DNA of 64,000 nucleotides from Pseudomonas orientalis (lineage in GTDB: Bacteria > Pseudomonadota > Gammaproteobacteria > Pseudomonadales > Pseudomonadaceae). How positions within the stretch are numbered: position 1 is the stretch's first letter; each line of letters starts with the position of its first letter. This document shows, piece after piece, positions 9,605 to 18,815 of the stretch. The notes beneath the pieces were generated by a model that did no database searches, was not told the origin of the DNA, and worked only from the letters and a program-made list of their open reading frames with translations. Position numbers and translations under genes: made by a program. The DNA lies in assembly GCF_022807995.1 (NCBI RefSeq), contig NZ_CP094351.1:308501-372500 (forward strand), written 5' to 3'.

Positions 9605-10246
9605 TCAGCTCAGGTTTTCCAGTGTTTGCGTATCCCAGCTGTGGGTCTTGATCGCCAGGTAGAGCATGCCGATAGTCAGCGGCACTTTTTCGCCACGCCC
9701 CTTGGCCCGACGTTTGAGAAACACATCAAACACCGGCGGGTTGAAGTAACGGTAAGTGTCGAAGTCGCCCAGGTCGAGCGCGAACTCCTGCTCCAGCGCT
9801 TCCATCAGTTGCTTGGCCTCAACGCCATCGCACCCGAGGTCGAAGTTCAGCGAAGTTTGCAGGCGGATGGTCCTGTGTTTCGGCAGACCGATTTCTTCGT
9901 GCAGCAGTTGCAGGAGTTGCTGCATGACGGGGTCATCGGGGAAGTGGGAGGCGAGGTTCATGGTGGGGGCACGCAGGAGTGGGTGAGGGGGGCTTTTGCG
10001 TTTTAGGCGGTATTTGTTTCGGCTGATGAAAAGTGCCAAGCCTATCAAGAACAGGGCCAGGGGAAGGAGTTGAATGTTCAGGATGATGGCGACGTAGGGC
10101 AGCCAGAGCAACAGAGCCAGTCCCGTTACGATGAAGGTAACGGCGAAACGCCTTCTTAATGTGCAGTCAGTGATTTTGTAATACAGCAGTAGATGGAGAG
10201 CGAATAACAGCGCTGCTTGCAGATAAAGCCATCGATCAAGGTTCAT
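9605..10246 (-). CDS. DUF1493-domain membrane protein
   Basis: About 213 residues. The N-terminus has two or three membrane helices (YLQAALLFALHLLLYY; FIVTGLALLLWLPYVAIIL; LLPLALFLIGLALFI). From about residue 105 a DUF1493 domain follows: MQQLLQLLHEEIGLP, LQTSLNFDLGCDGVEAKQLM, FALDLGDFDTYRYFNPP and PLTIGMLYLAIKTHSW. DUF1493 proteins resemble acyl-carrier proteins in fold; the usual serine site here reads GCDGVEA with no serine, so carrier activity is doubtful. The ATG at 10246 overlaps the end of the upstream gene by 11 bases; an in-frame ATG at 10258 lies deeper inside that gene. Function unknown. Confidence 0.7.
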   Translation of the reverse strand: MNLDRWLYLQAALLFALHLLLYYKITDCTLRRRFAVTFIVTGLALLLWLPYVAIILNIQLLPLALFLIGLALFISRNKYRLKRKSPPHPLLRAPTMNLASHFPDDPVMQQLLQLLHEEIGLPKHRTIRLQTSLNFDLGCDGVEAKQLMEALEQEFALDLGDFDTYRYFNPPVFDVFLKRRAKGRGEKVPLTIGMLYLAIKTHSWDTQTLENLS

Positions 10247-10718
10247 TTGAGTACACATGCATTGAGACGCTTGAGCGCTGCGGGCCTATGCCACCACTGA
10301 CCTGGGCATCCAGGCCAATGATGATGTCTGCGCTATGAAAGTTGCGAAGCGCGCGAGAAATCAAATCGCTGACAGCATTCTCGACGATCGATTCTGCTTT
10401 GCTGGATATGACCCCGACAGGGGATGCAATTGCGCCAGAAATGATTTCTTTGATGAGGTTGTTTCGATTGTTCAAGCTATCTGCCTGCTTCCTGGTCAAT
10501 GGCTTTGAGACGGTCACTGTCATGACGCAAGGTAGATCTCGGGCGAGCATCTTTTCGTACAACTTCTGAAGTCGCAAGCGGACCTCTATCGCTGATGCTT
10601 TTGCTTCCAGCAAGCAAAGAGTGGCTAGCTCCTGTCGATTGTTTGGCATCACGGTGAGTCGAATCACTGTGAAAGTGATGCCGTAGTGGCCGATATATTG
10701 AGTCCTTTCGATGTTCAA
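10236..10718 (-). CDS. Hypothetical protein of unknown function, start uncertain
   Basis: About 160 residues, not recognised. The sequence has an N-terminal beta-rich stretch (YIGHYGITFTVIRLTV), a helical middle (LEAKASAIEVRLRLQKLYEKML) and a small-residue C-terminal segment (LDAQVSGGIGPQRSSVSMHV). No membrane helix or signal peptide is visible. The only usable start is TTG at 10718 with no clear ribosome site. The open frame continues upstream without an ATG or GTG to a stop near 10796, so the gene may be 5'-truncated. It overlaps the DUF1493 gene, so the two are probably translated from one message. Confidence 0.5.
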   Translation of the reverse strand: MNIERTQYIGHYGITFTVIRLTVMPNNRQELATLCLLEAKASAIEVRLRLQKLYEKMLARDLPCVMTVTVSKPLTRKQADSLNNRNNLIKEIISGAIASPVGVISSKAESIVENAVSDLISRALRNFHSADIIIGLDAQVSGGIGPQRSSVSMHVYSNEP

Positions 10719-10888
10719 GTTTTTTTGTCGGGGCAGTTGAAGGGGGTCCAGTCTCGGCCAGGAAAACGTGGATTTGTAGAGGGCTGGACGAGTGTTTTAG
10801 GCCGTTTCAGAAATGGACGACGTGCCGTCTGGCGGCTTCTTACAGTTTTACGGCTTGATGCTGATTTGGAAGGCTGAACCGGCAAAAA

Positions 10889-10978
10889 TGTGGGAGCCGG
10901 GCTTGCCCGCGATGGCGGTGTGTCAGGTATGAAAATGTCGCCTGACGCTCCGCTATCGCAGGCAAGCCAGCTCCCACA
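10889..10978. repeat. REPIN variant, GTGGGAGCCGGG type, arms diverged
   Basis: Left arm TGTGGGAGCCGGGCTTGCCC and right arm GGCAAGCCAGCTCCCACA are inverted but differ at several positions, so the hairpin is imperfect. It lies between the hypothetical genes at 10.2-10.7 kb and 11.0-11.3 kb. Confidence 0.8.
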
Positions 10979-10981
10979 GGG

Positions 10982-11305
10982 TTAGCTGTATGTCTGGTTA
11001 GTTTGTGTTGGATTATCGGCCGCCGGTTGCAGCTGTACGTGTTGCGTGGCTTCCAGCAAATCACAGCCGTCCTGAACCAGCAGGTACAAGGCGTTGATGA
11101 TGTGTGAAATGTCTTTGACGTCGGCGTGTTCGAAAGTCAGGCAGGAGAAAGTTTCGAGCAAGTCCGTGGCTGCGCGGATGCGTTGGTGGGCGGCGGACTG
11201 GATGTCTTCGGCTTTGGCTTCGGTGTCGATGAGAAGTGGGTGGGTGTCGGTGAAGTTTGTGCGCAAGAGGCGATAGCGTTCAGAAGGGAAGTTAGGCTTT
11301 GTCAT
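10982..11305 (-). CDS. Small hypothetical protein
   Basis: A 107-residue soluble protein starting MTKPNFPSERYRLLRTNF. The middle (AHQRIRAATDLLETFSCLTF) and the end (SHIINALYLLVQDGCDLLEATQ) look like two amphipathic helices. The organisation recalls small Pseudomonas families such as DUF6124, but I cannot confirm membership. The start is ATG 11305 with GGAA ten bases upstream; a longer frame to 11443 has no better site. Function unknown. Confidence 0.6.
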   Translation of the reverse strand: MTKPNFPSERYRLLRTNFTDTHPLLIDTEAKAEDIQSAAHQRIRAATDLLETFSCLTFEHADVKDISHIINALYLLVQDGCDLLEATQHVQLQPAADNPTQTNQTYS

Positions 11306-11591
11306 TGCAGAGTTCCAGTACAGATTCAAAGAATACGCCAACGAATTGGCACGCTTGTCTCTGCTGTTTTCGGGTGGCCAAACCCGGCCGCTGATTTTGG
11401 CAGCGACGGAACGAACCTTAGAAGTGAGTTTGTTCTCGGGCAATAAACAGATGGTTTACCTGTCTGCGATCAGCGTCCCTATAACCACGTCACATTCCTT
11501 ATAAAAAATCCGCCAGCGCGCTGAATTCAGCGTATGTTTCACCGCAAAATCTTGTAGGGCGATTCCGCCCGTTACTTAAAGGGAGTTGAGC

Positions 11592-12767
11592 ATGGGTTTG
11601 CTGCGTATCGCTTCGGCGATGTCATTGTGTGCGGTGGCTTTTTCGGTCCAGGCCGAGCAATTGCCGATTGAGGTGCTCAGCGCGGTGGTCAAGGACCAGA
11701 AAATCGCCGACGCCGAGGTGCTGTTGCAACGCAACGGTGCGCAGAACGTTGTAGGCCGCACCAACGCCCAGGGGCAGGTGACGCTGACCAGCGAGGCGGC
11801 TGACGACGCCAGCAATCTATTGATCATCAAGAAACCGGGCTACTCCAACCTGGTGGTGAAATGCCCGTGCAAGGGCATGACCTACGCCGTCAGCCCGGTC
11901 ATGGAAAACCTCGATGGCCTGCGCGTGGTGCTGAGCTGGGGCAAAACCCCGGCAGACCTCGACTCCCATATGATTTTCCCCGGTAACAACATCTACTTCG
12001 ATAGTCAAAAGGGCGACGACGCCGAGCTGGACGTGGATGACACCGACAGCTACGGCCCGGAAACCATCACCCTGCAGAAAAAGCACTACGGCGAAAGCTA
12101 TGTCTACGCCGTGCATGACTACAGCAACGGTGACAATCCAGGTTCGCGCCAACTGTCCAACAGCGAAGCCAAGGTGTTCGTGTACATGGGCCAGTCCCTG
12201 GTGCGCACCTACTACGTGCCGAAAAACCGCAGCGGTAACCTGTGGACCGTGTTTCGCATGACCGGCAGCGGCGATTTCCAGGACATCAACACCTTCAACG
12301 GTGTGACGGTGGATGCCGCGAATGTGCTCAATGAAGTCAAACCGTTGCTGGATGACAGTGTTGCGGTGACGGCTGTCGCGGTCAGCTCTTCGGCCCAAAC
12401 CGATGCCAAGCGTCTGAACGTTCAAGGCGAAGCGGCCTACCAGGCGGGTAACCTTGACCAGGCCATCGACCTGTTCCGCCAGGCCATCGAGCTGGACAAT
12501 GGCTTCGGCAAGGCCTACGGCAACCTGGGCCTGGCATATCAGAAGGCAGGCAATACCGCCGAGTCGATCTGGGCCAACCGCAAGGCCATCGCCCTGGCGA
12601 CTGGCGCGAATGCCGCGACTGTACGGGCCGGCGCCTACTACAACATCGCGCGCATCTACGAAGCGGCGGGGCAGTTTGCCGATGCGTTGCGTCACTACCA
12701 GTTGGCCAAGGAACAGAAGGCCAATCCGGTGTACGACACGGCAATCGAGCGGGTGCAGAACCGCTGA
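11592..12767 (+). CDS. Exported DUF2135 (YfaP-like) protein with TPR repeats
   Basis: A 391-residue protein with a signal peptide (MGLLRIASAMSLCAVAFSVQA). A carboxypeptidase-regulatory-like beta domain comes next (IEVLSAVVKDQKIADAEVLLQ; GRTNAQGQVTL). A DUF2135/YfaP-type domain follows, with the marker VVLSWGKTPADLDSHMIFPG and YVYAVHDYSNGD. The C-terminal 120 residues form TPR units (GEAAYQAGNLDQAIDLFRQA; GKAYGNLGLAYQKAGNTAES; YNIARIYEAAGQFADALRHY). It is probably periplasmic and involved in protein contacts; no enzymatic motif is seen. ATG 11592 is preceded by AGGGAG at 11580; a TTG two codons upstream is less likely. Confidence 0.8.
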   Translation: MGLLRIASAMSLCAVAFSVQAEQLPIEVLSAVVKDQKIADAEVLLQRNGAQNVVGRTNAQGQVTLTSEAADDASNLLIIKKPGYSNLVVKCPCKGMTYAVSPVMENLDGLRVVLSWGKTPADLDSHMIFPGNNIYFDSQKGDDAELDVDDTDSYGPETITLQKKHYGESYVYAVHDYSNGDNPGSRQLSNSEAKVFVYMGQSLVRTYYVPKNRSGNLWTVFRMTGSGDFQDINTFNGVTVDAANVLNEVKPLLDDSVAVTAVAVSSSAQTDAKRLNVQGEAAYQAGNLDQAIDLFRQAIELDNGFGKAYGNLGLAYQKAGNTAESIWANRKAIALATGANAATVRAGAYYNIARIYEAAGQFADALRHYQLAKEQKANPVYDTAIERVQNR

Positions 12768-12791
12768 TTCTGCCTGAGTGAAACTCTAAAC

Positions 12792-12880
12792 TGTGGGAGC
12801 GGGCTTGCTCGCGAATGCGGTCCGTCAGTATCAAATATGCTGACTGATACACCGTCTTCGCGAGCAAGCCCGCTCCCACA
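12792..12880. repeat. REPIN, GTGGGAGCGGGCTTGCTCGCGA type
   Basis: Arms TGTGGGAGCGGGCTTGCTCG and complement around an imperfect inner palindrome, between the DUF2135 gene and recQ. The arm sequence differs from the GGGGG copies, marking a second REP subfamily. Confidence 0.9.
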
Positions 12881-13053
12881 TTTGGATCTGTGTTTTTCCT
12901 GCGATTACTTTGGAATATTCCTACTTCGGCCCTAGGCCACCCCCCAGCCTGTGTATCATCCTGTCTCTTTTTTCCATGCGCCCTTTCTCGATTCGCTGAA
13001 CTTCATGGGCTACGTTTTCAAGCCATGTTCAACGGTCAATGGAGTGACAGCCT

Positions 13054-14991
13054 ATGCACGACACCCTCCAGCAGGTCTTCGGTTATCCGCAGTTTCGTGC
13101 GGGCCAGGAAGAAACGGTCAGCGCCGTACTGGCCGGTCGCTCGGCGGCGGCGATTTTCCCGACCGGGTCTGGCAAGTCGCTGTGTTATCAACTTTCAGCC
13201 GTGCTGCTGCCGCACCTCACGCTGGTGGTGTCGCCGCTGTTGGCGTTGATGCAGGACCAGTTGGGTTTCCTCAAGCGCCACGGCATTTCAGCCGGCAGTA
13301 TCGATTCGGCCCAAAGCCGCGAAGACGCCAATGGCGTGATGGCGCGCGCGCGTTCCGGTGAGCTGAAAATCCTAATGATTTCCGTGGAGCGCTTGAAGAA
13401 CGAGCGCTTTCGAAACTTCCTGCAAAGTGTGCAGATCTCGCTGCTGGTGGTGGACGAGGCGCACTGTATTTCCGAGTGGGGCCATAACTTCCGCCCGGAC
13501 TACCTGAAACTGCCGGACTATCAGCGTCAGTTCAATATCCCGCAAGCATTGCTGCTGACGGCTACGGCGACGCCCAAGGTGATTGCCGACATGCAGGCGA
13601 AGTTCGCCATTGCTGCGGACGATGTCGTCACCACCGGCTTTTACCGGCCCAACCTCAACTTGCTGGTGGAACCGGTGAGCGGCGCGGACAAGCGCCGCCG
13701 TCTTGTGCAGTGGATGAACGAGCGAGCCGACCAGCCGAGCATCGTCTACGTCACCCTGCAGAAAACCGCCGAGCAGATTGCCGAACACCTGAGCCGCAAT
13801 GGCATCCAGGCCGAGGCGTATCACGCCGGGTTGCCCCACGATAAGCGCGAGGGCATCCAGCAGCGTTTCATGGGCGGACGCTCCAATTGCATCGTGGCCA
13901 CCATCGCGTTTGGCAAGGGCATCGATAAAAGTGACATCCGCAATGTGGTGCACTTCGACCTGCCCAAATCCATCGAGAACTACAGCCAGGAAATCGGCCG
14001 TGCGGGGCGGGATGGGCAGCCGTCTGACTGCCTGGTGCTGGCCAACCGCGACAGCCTCAATGTGCTGGAGAACTTTGTGTACGGCGACACGCCGGAGCAG
14101 GAGGGTATTCGTCGGGTATTGGAAGAGTTGCAGGCCGCGCGGGGCGAGGGCCAGTGGGAGTTTTTGCTGAGGTCTTTGTCGGATCACAGCAATATTCGCG
14201 AGCTGCCATTGAAGACGTTGCTGGTGCAATTGGAGCTCAAAGGTGTGATCGCGCCGCGCTACGCGTTTTATGCCGAATACCGTTTCAAGTACCTGGTCGA
14301 ACCCGAGGCCTTGCTCGCCCGTTTCTCCGGCGAGCGGCAGCAATTTGTCGCGGCGATCATCCAGGCGTGCAAGCGTGCAAAAACCTGGGCCACGGTGGAT
14401 TTCGACGCGCTGTATCAGCAGCACAATGCCGAGCGCAACCGGGTGGTGAAGGCGCTGGATTACTTCCAGGAGCAGGGCCTGATAGAGCTTGAAAGCAAAC
14501 AGATGACCGAGGTCTACAGCCTGCTGAATACCGATTTCGATGCGCAGGTGCTGAGCACCGAGTTATACACAGGCTTCAAGCAACATGAGGTGACCGAAGT
14601 GGCGCGCATTCACGCCATGCTCGATCTGTTCGCCACCGAGCACTGCCTTGGGCAACGTCTGGCGCGGTATTTTGGCGATGCCAACGCGCCGCTGCGTTGC
14701 GGGCACTGCTCAGTGTGCCACGGGCATATAGCGCACTTGCCGGCGCCACCGAGCTTGCCGCCGCTTGTGGATAAAAACTTCATGGGACTGTGCGGTGATT
14801 TTATCCACAGGCATCATGAGCACTCCGGCCAGTTACCGGGTGCCGAACGCCTGACGCGCTTTTCGGGCGGCATCAGCGTGCCGTTGTTCACCAAGTTGAA
14901 GGCGCGGGGTATTCCCGGTTTCGCCGCGCTGGAGGAGTACCCCTACGCCGAGGTACGCGAGTGGGCCGAGACCCATTTGAATGATCTGTAA
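13054..14991 (+). CDS. RecQ-family ATP-dependent DNA helicase
   Basis: A 645-residue superfamily 2 helicase. Walker A is [12 protein letters not shown] (Lys41) and motif II is [22 protein letters not shown], the aromatic-rich loop typical of RecQ. Motif VI is [18 protein letters not shown] cysteine set near the C-terminus (HCLGQRL... RCGHCSVC) looks like the RecQ zinc subdomain. No HRDC domain is visible and the order of the C-terminal part differs from classical RecQ, so it may be a paralogue rather than the main recQ. The start is ATG 13054 with GGAG upstream. Confidence 0.9.
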   Translation: MHDTLQQVFGYPQFRAGQEETVSAVLAGRSAAAIFPTGSGKSLCYQLSAVLLPHLTLVVSPLLALMQDQLGFLKRHGISAGSIDSAQSREDANGVMARARSGELKILMISVERLKNERFRNFLQSVQISLLVVDEAHCISEWGHNFRPDYLKLPDYQRQFNIPQALLLTATATPKVIADMQAKFAIAADDVVTTGFYRPNLNLLVEPVSGADKRRRLVQWMNERADQPSIVYVTLQKTAEQIAEHLSRNGIQAEAYHAGLPHDKREGIQQRFMGGRSNCIVATIAFGKGIDKSDIRNVVHFDLPKSIENYSQEIGRAGRDGQPSDCLVLANRDSLNVLENFVYGDTPEQEGIRRVLEELQAARGEGQWEFLLRSLSDHSNIRELPLKTLLVQLELKGVIAPRYAFYAEYRFKYLVEPEALLARFSGERQQFVAAIIQACKRAKTWATVDFDALYQQHNAERNRVVKALDYFQEQGLIELESKQMTEVYSLLNTDFDAQVLSTELYTGFKQHEVTEVARIHAMLDLFATEHCLGQRLARYFGDANAPLRCGHCSVCHGHIAHLPAPPSLPPLVDKNFMGLCGDFIHRHHEHSGQLPGAERLTRFSGGISVPLFTKLKARGIPGFAALEEYPYAEVREWAETHLNDL

Positions 14992-15014
14992 ACCTACTTT
15001 CACCCGAGGTGCCC

Positions 15015-15446
15015 ATGCCTGACTCAGTGCCACAACGTGCCGATTACCCTCATTTCCAGCCGATCATCACGCGCTGGCACGATAATGATGTGTATGGCCA
15101 TGTGAACAATGTGACCTACTACAGCTTCTTCGACACGGCAGTGAATACCTACCTGATCGAACAGGGCGGGCTGGATATCCATGACGGTGAAGTGGTTGGG
15201 TTTGTGGTGAGTTCGGCGTGTGATTATTTCGCGTCGATCGCTTTTCCCGAGCGCATCGAAATCGGCTTGCGGGTGGGCAAGTTGGGCAACAGTTCGGTGC
15301 AGTATGAGTTGGCGGTGTTCAAGGCCGGCGAGGAAGAGGCCTGCGCGGCGGGGCGCTTTGTGCATGTGTTTGTGGATAGAGCGTCGAACCAGCCGGTGGC
15401 GATTGCGGGGCTGTTGCGCGAGGCGTTGCAGCGGTTGGTAGCCTGA
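15015..15446 (+). CDS. Acyl-CoA thioesterase, 4HBT/YbgC-like
   Basis: A 143-residue hot-dog-fold thioesterase. The catalytic motif [22 protein letters not shown] contains the Asp expected in the 4-hydroxybenzoyl-CoA thioesterase family. [20 protein letters not shown] continues the fold. The substrate cannot be assigned. ATG 15015 is favoured over GTG 15009 because CCGAGGT lies directly upstream. It follows recQ by 23 bases and may be cotranscribed. Confidence 0.88.
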   Translation: MPDSVPQRADYPHFQPIITRWHDNDVYGHVNNVTYYSFFDTAVNTYLIEQGGLDIHDGEVVGFVVSSACDYFASIAFPERIEIGLRVGKLGNSSVQYELAVFKAGEEEACAAGRFVHVFVDRASNQPVAIAGLLREALQRLVA

Positions 15447-15450
15447 CCAA

Positions 15451-15542
15451 ATGTGGGAGGGGGCTTGCTCCCGATTGCAGCAGATCAGTCAATATATACA
15501 GTGACTGATCTACCGCTATCGGGGGCAAGCCCCCTCTCACAT
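15451..15542. repeat. REPIN, GTGGGAGGGGG type
   Basis: Arms ATGTGGGAGGGGGCTTGCTC and GGGGGCAAGCCCCCTCTCAC, with one mismatch at the outer end of the right arm; between the thioesterase and the converging glycine-zipper gene. Confidence 0.85.
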
Positions 15543-15559
15543 GGGATTTTCGTCAGGTC

Positions 15560-16048
15560 TTAGTCATCATAGCGATGATGGCGCTTGTGCTTGTTCTTGC
15601 GATGCCCATAGGCATGACCGCGACCTGGGTGGTCATCGCGATAGTAGCGACGGTCGTCACGGCCACGATAACGGCGGTCATCGTCATCGCTCTTGTTGCC
15701 CATGTAGTTGCCCAGCGCGCCACCTGCGCCACCGCCGGCCGCCGAGCCGATCAGTGCACCGGTGCCGCCGCCGACACTGCGGCCTACCACGTTGCCGCCG
15801 GCTGCGCCCAGTGCACCGCCAATGGCGGCTTCGCCACGGCTGCGCTTGTCGGCGCCGACCGCGCTACCGCCCGCGCCACCCAGCGCGGCGCCAATGGTGG
15901 AACCGGTGTTGCCGCCCAACTGCTGGCCGACTACCGAACCTAGAACCCCGCCCAATGCGCCGCCCACACCGGCTTCGGTGGTGCCACCGGCCATGGCTGC
16001 GCCACTGACCAGGCCAAGGGACAACAAGAGAATCGAGGAGAACTTCAT
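15560..16048 (-). CDS. Exported glycine-zipper protein
   Basis: A 162-residue protein with a signal peptide (MKFSSILLLSLGLVSGAAMA). Residues about 22-118 are packed with glycine-zipper repeats (GGALGGVLGSVVGQQLGG; GALGAAGGNVVGRSVGGGTG), which form close-packed membrane helices. The C-terminus is highly charged (DDDDRRYRGRDDRRYYRDD) and ends in a His/Lys/Arg tract (RKNKHKRHHRYDD). Probably associated with the cell envelope; the precise role is unknown. Confidence 0.8.
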   Translation of the reverse strand: MKFSSILLLSLGLVSGAAMAGGTTEAGVGGALGGVLGSVVGQQLGGNTGSTIGAALGGAGGSAVGADKRSRGEAAIGGALGAAGGNVVGRSVGGGTGALIGSAAGGGAGGALGNYMGNKSDDDDRRYRGRDDRRYYRDDHPGRGHAYGHRKNKHKRHHRYDD

Positions 16049-16119
16049 TCAGGGAAACCTCAAGGGGATGACGGCGCGATCCTGAGGTTGTATCGAGACG
16101 CTGACAATCGAAATCCGAC

Positions 16120-16238
16120 CGGCGGCAGCAGTTGTATACAATTTGCTAAGTTACTGTTTTGTATGGGGAACTTAAGTTGTTTTTACGAGTCTTTAGTTAC
16201 TTCGGAATGGCCGCTTTTATGTAAAAGCGGCCTTTTTT
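16120..16238 (+). ncRNA. Possible small RNA ending in a strong terminator
   Basis: No gene reads towards the strong terminator at 16209-16238 from nearby on the + strand, and the upstream 90 bases are AT-rich with a TTGTATACAA palindrome at about 16132-16141. Two GGA-containing loops (TATGGGGAAC, TTCGGAATGG) precede it. No confident promoter hexamers were found, so this is a weak call. Confidence 0.3.
16209..16238 (+). terminator. Rho-independent terminator, no obvious gene upstream
   Basis: Perfect 11 bp stem GGCCGCTTTTA / TAAAAGCGGCC with a two-base loop, followed by six T. The adjoining A-rich side of the stem gives some function in reverse too. Confidence 0.8.
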
Positions 16239-16313
16239 GTGCCCATAAAATGTGCGCTGAAAATGCTGGCCTCTTCGCGGGGCTAGCCCCAATGCTTGTC
16301 AGTTAAGGCTTTT

Positions 16314-16427
16314 TGTAGGAGCGAGGGGGGCGCCTAGCTCTTGCTCGCGAAAAACTCACAGGCACCGCGTTCATTCAGGAAGCACGCGTTATCGTCGACG
16401 TTTTTCGCGAGCAAGCTCGCTCCTACA
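16314..16427. repeat. TGTAGGAGCGAG-type REPIN with a 14 base insertion in one arm
   Basis: Compared with the copy at 20323-20422, the left arm is interrupted by 14 extra bases (GGGGGCGCCTAGCT) after TGTAGGAGCGAG. The rest, including the central AAAAACTCACAGGCACCGCG block, is nearly identical. The right arm is intact. Confidence 0.85.
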
Positions 16428-16466
16428 GAGGGCGGTCTACGCTTAACTGACTGGCATTAGGGCAAG

Positions 16467-18815
16467 TCAGGCCGAGCGTGCCATGATCAGCCCATTGTCA
16501 CTGGCCGCTTCCAGACGAATCGCGACGAACTTCGACGTTGGCGTATGGCTACCGTCGCCCGTGCTTTCCAGCGGCACCAGAGGGTTCACTTCCGGATAGT
16601 AAGCCGCTGCCTGCCCGGCCGGAATATCAAATGCCAGCAAGGTAAAGCCTTTCACACGGCGCTCACGGCCATCTTCCCACAACGAAATGATGTCGGCCTT
16701 CTGCCCCGGCTTGAAGCCCAGGCGGATGATGTCGGCTTCGTTGACGAACAGCACGTCCCGCTGCCCTTTGACCCCGCGATACCGATCGTCCAGGCCATAG
16801 ATGGTGGTGTTGTACTGATCGTGGGAACGCATCGACTGCATGATCAGGTCCGGCACCCGACCTGTGGCATGGGTGCGCTCATGAATCAGGTCCTTGGGCA
16901 GCACGTTCGGCCGGAAGTTGGCGCGGCCCGACGGGGTGTTCCAGCGGCGTGCACCGGCCGAATTGCCCAAGTAGAAGCCGCCGGGATGTTTGATCTTCTC
17001 GTTGAAGTCCTTGAAGCCTGGAATGGTATCGGCGATCAGGTCGCGGATGCGTCCGTAGTCGGCGACCAGCCAGTTCCAGTCCACGGGTTTGCTGCCCAGG
17101 GTCGCGGCGGCGATGCCGGCCAGGATCGCAGGCTCGGATTTCATCAGCTTCGACAGTGGCTGCAATTGGCCGTTGGAGCCGTGGACCATGCTGAACGAGT
17201 CTTCCACCGTCACCGCTTGCGGGCCGTCGGCCTGAATGTCGATGTCGGTACGGCCCAGGCACGGCAGGATCAGGGCGTCTTTACCGTGCATCAGATGGCT
17301 GCGGTTGAGCTTGGTGCTGATCTGCACGGTCAGGTCGCAGTTGCGCAGCGCCTCGAAAGTGCGGGTACTGTCGGGCGTGGCCTGGGCGAAGTTGCCGCCC
17401 AGCCCGATAAACACCTTGGCGCGGCCTTCGAGCATTGCATGGATGGCTTCGACCACGTTGTGCCCATTGGTACGCGGCACCTGGAACTGGAAGCGACGCT
17501 CCAGCGAGTCGAGGAACGCCACCGGTGGGCGCTCGTTGATGCCCATGGTGCGGTCGCCCTGCACGTTGCTGTGGCCGCGTACAGGGCACAGGCCCGCGCC
17601 CGGGCGGCCAATGTTGCCGCGCAGCAACATCAGGTTGGCGATTTCCTGGATGGTCGGCACCGAGTGACGGTGCTGGGTGATGCCCATCGCCCAGCACATG
17701 ATCACGTTCTTGCCTTTGGCGTACATGCGTGCGGCTTGCTCGATCTCCACCAGCGTCAGGCCGGACTGCTCGACGATTTCCTCCCATGAGGTGTCATCGA
17801 TCTGGCCCAGATAGTCCAGTACGTTCACGGTGTGTTCGTTGAGGAAGTCATGATCGAACACGGCTTCCTTGCCTTCGGCCAGGGCCTGGCGCTCCCATAG
17901 CAGCAGGAATTTGGCCATGCCGCGCAGGATGGCCATGTCGCCGCCCAGCGCCGGGCGGAAATAGGCTGTATTGGTCGGCTTGTCGCCGTTGGTGAGCATT
18001 TCCAGGGGATGTTGCGGGTGCTGGAAGCGTTCCAGGCCACGTTCCTTCAGGGGGTTGATACATACCACCTGGGCGCCGCGTTTCACCGCTTCGCGCAGCG
18101 GCTCAAGCATGCGCGGGTGATTGGTGCCGGGGTTCTGGCCCCAGACGAAAATCGCGTCGGCATGTTCGAAGTCATCAAAGGTTACGGTGCCTTTGCCCAC
18201 GCCCACACTCTGTGCCAGGGCGACGCCGCTGGCTTCGTGGCACATATTCGAGCAGTCGGGGAAGTTGTTGGTGCCGTAGGCGCGCACGAACAGCTGATAC
18301 AGGTAGGCGGCTTCGTTGCTGGCGCGGCCAGAGGTGTAGAACTCGGCCATGTCCGGGCTGGGCAGAGCATTGAGGTGCTTGCCGACCAGGTCGAACGCGG
18401 CTTCCCAACTGATGGGCTGATAGCGGTCGGTCTCGGCGTTGTAGCGCATCGGCTCGGTGAGACGGCCCTGATATTCCAGCCAGTAATCGCTTTGCTCCAG
18501 CAGCGCGGTAACGCTGTGCTTGGCGAAGAATGCGGCGTCCACGCGGCGCTTGGTGGCCTCCCAGTTGACCGCCTTGGCGCCGTTTTCGCAGAACTTGACC
18601 ATGCCGCTTTCCGGCGAGTCGCCCCAGGCGCAGCCCGGGCAGTCGAAGCCGCCGTTCTGGTTGGTCTTGAGCATCATGCGCAGGTTTTTCAGCGCGTTGT
18701 CGCTGGTCAGCCAGGCTTGCGCCACGCTGATCAACGCACCCCAGCCGCCGGCCGGGCCTTTATAGGGCTTGTAGCGTGGGGTCGGGGTCTGGTCGGCTTG
18801 GTGGTGAAGGCTCAT
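16467..18815 (-). CDS. FdhF/YdeP-family molybdopterin oxidoreductase (formate dehydrogenase-like alpha subunit)
   Basis: A 782-residue molybdenum bis-MGD enzyme. An N-terminal CPGCAWGDSPES gives a CxxC and a further Cys in KFCENG that resemble an FeS site. Cofactor-binding segments follow: FYTSGRASNEAAYL, NMCHEASGVALAQSVG, IFVWGQNPGTNHPRM, CWAMGITQHRHSV and GRPGAGLCPVRGHSNVQGDRT. The molydopterin dinucleotide-binding domain is at the end (RSHDQYNTTIYGLDDRYRG). NMCHE indicates Cys rather than selenocysteine. No electron-transfer beta or gamma subunit is adjacent, so the partner is unknown. It is translationally coupled to fdhD, which supplies sulfur to such cofactors. Confidence 0.88.
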   Translation of the reverse strand: MSLHHQADQTPTPRYKPYKGPAGGWGALISVAQAWLTSDNALKNLRMMLKTNQNGGFDCPGCAWGDSPESGMVKFCENGAKAVNWEATKRRVDAAFFAKHSVTALLEQSDYWLEYQGRLTEPMRYNAETDRYQPISWEAAFDLVGKHLNALPSPDMAEFYTSGRASNEAAYLYQLFVRAYGTNNFPDCSNMCHEASGVALAQSVGVGKGTVTFDDFEHADAIFVWGQNPGTNHPRMLEPLREAVKRGAQVVCINPLKERGLERFQHPQHPLEMLTNGDKPTNTAYFRPALGGDMAILRGMAKFLLLWERQALAEGKEAVFDHDFLNEHTVNVLDYLGQIDDTSWEEIVEQSGLTLVEIEQAARMYAKGKNVIMCWAMGITQHRHSVPTIQEIANLMLLRGNIGRPGAGLCPVRGHSNVQGDRTMGINERPPVAFLDSLERRFQFQVPRTNGHNVVEAIHAMLEGRAKVFIGLGGNFAQATPDSTRTFEALRNCDLTVQISTKLNRSHLMHGKDALILPCLGRTDIDIQADGPQAVTVEDSFSMVHGSNGQLQPLSKLMKSEPAILAGIAAATLGSKPVDWNWLVADYGRIRDLIADTIPGFKDFNEKIKHPGGFYLGNSAGARRWNTPSGRANFRPNVLPKDLIHERTHATGRVPDLIMQSMRSHDQYNTTIYGLDDRYRGVKGQRDVLFVNEADIIRLGFKPGQKADIISLWEDGRERRVKGFTLLAFDIPAGQAAAYYPEVNPLVPLESTGDGSHTPTSKFVAIRLEAASDNGLIMARSA

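Noticed and set aside
16545..17789. 414-codon open frame antisense to the molybdoenzyme gene
   Set aside because: Shadow of conserved cofactor-binding sequence; no independent start signal.
16467..18815. Selenocysteine codon in the formate-dehydrogenase-like gene
   Set aside because: The frame has no internal TGA and the expected site reads Cys (NMCHE).
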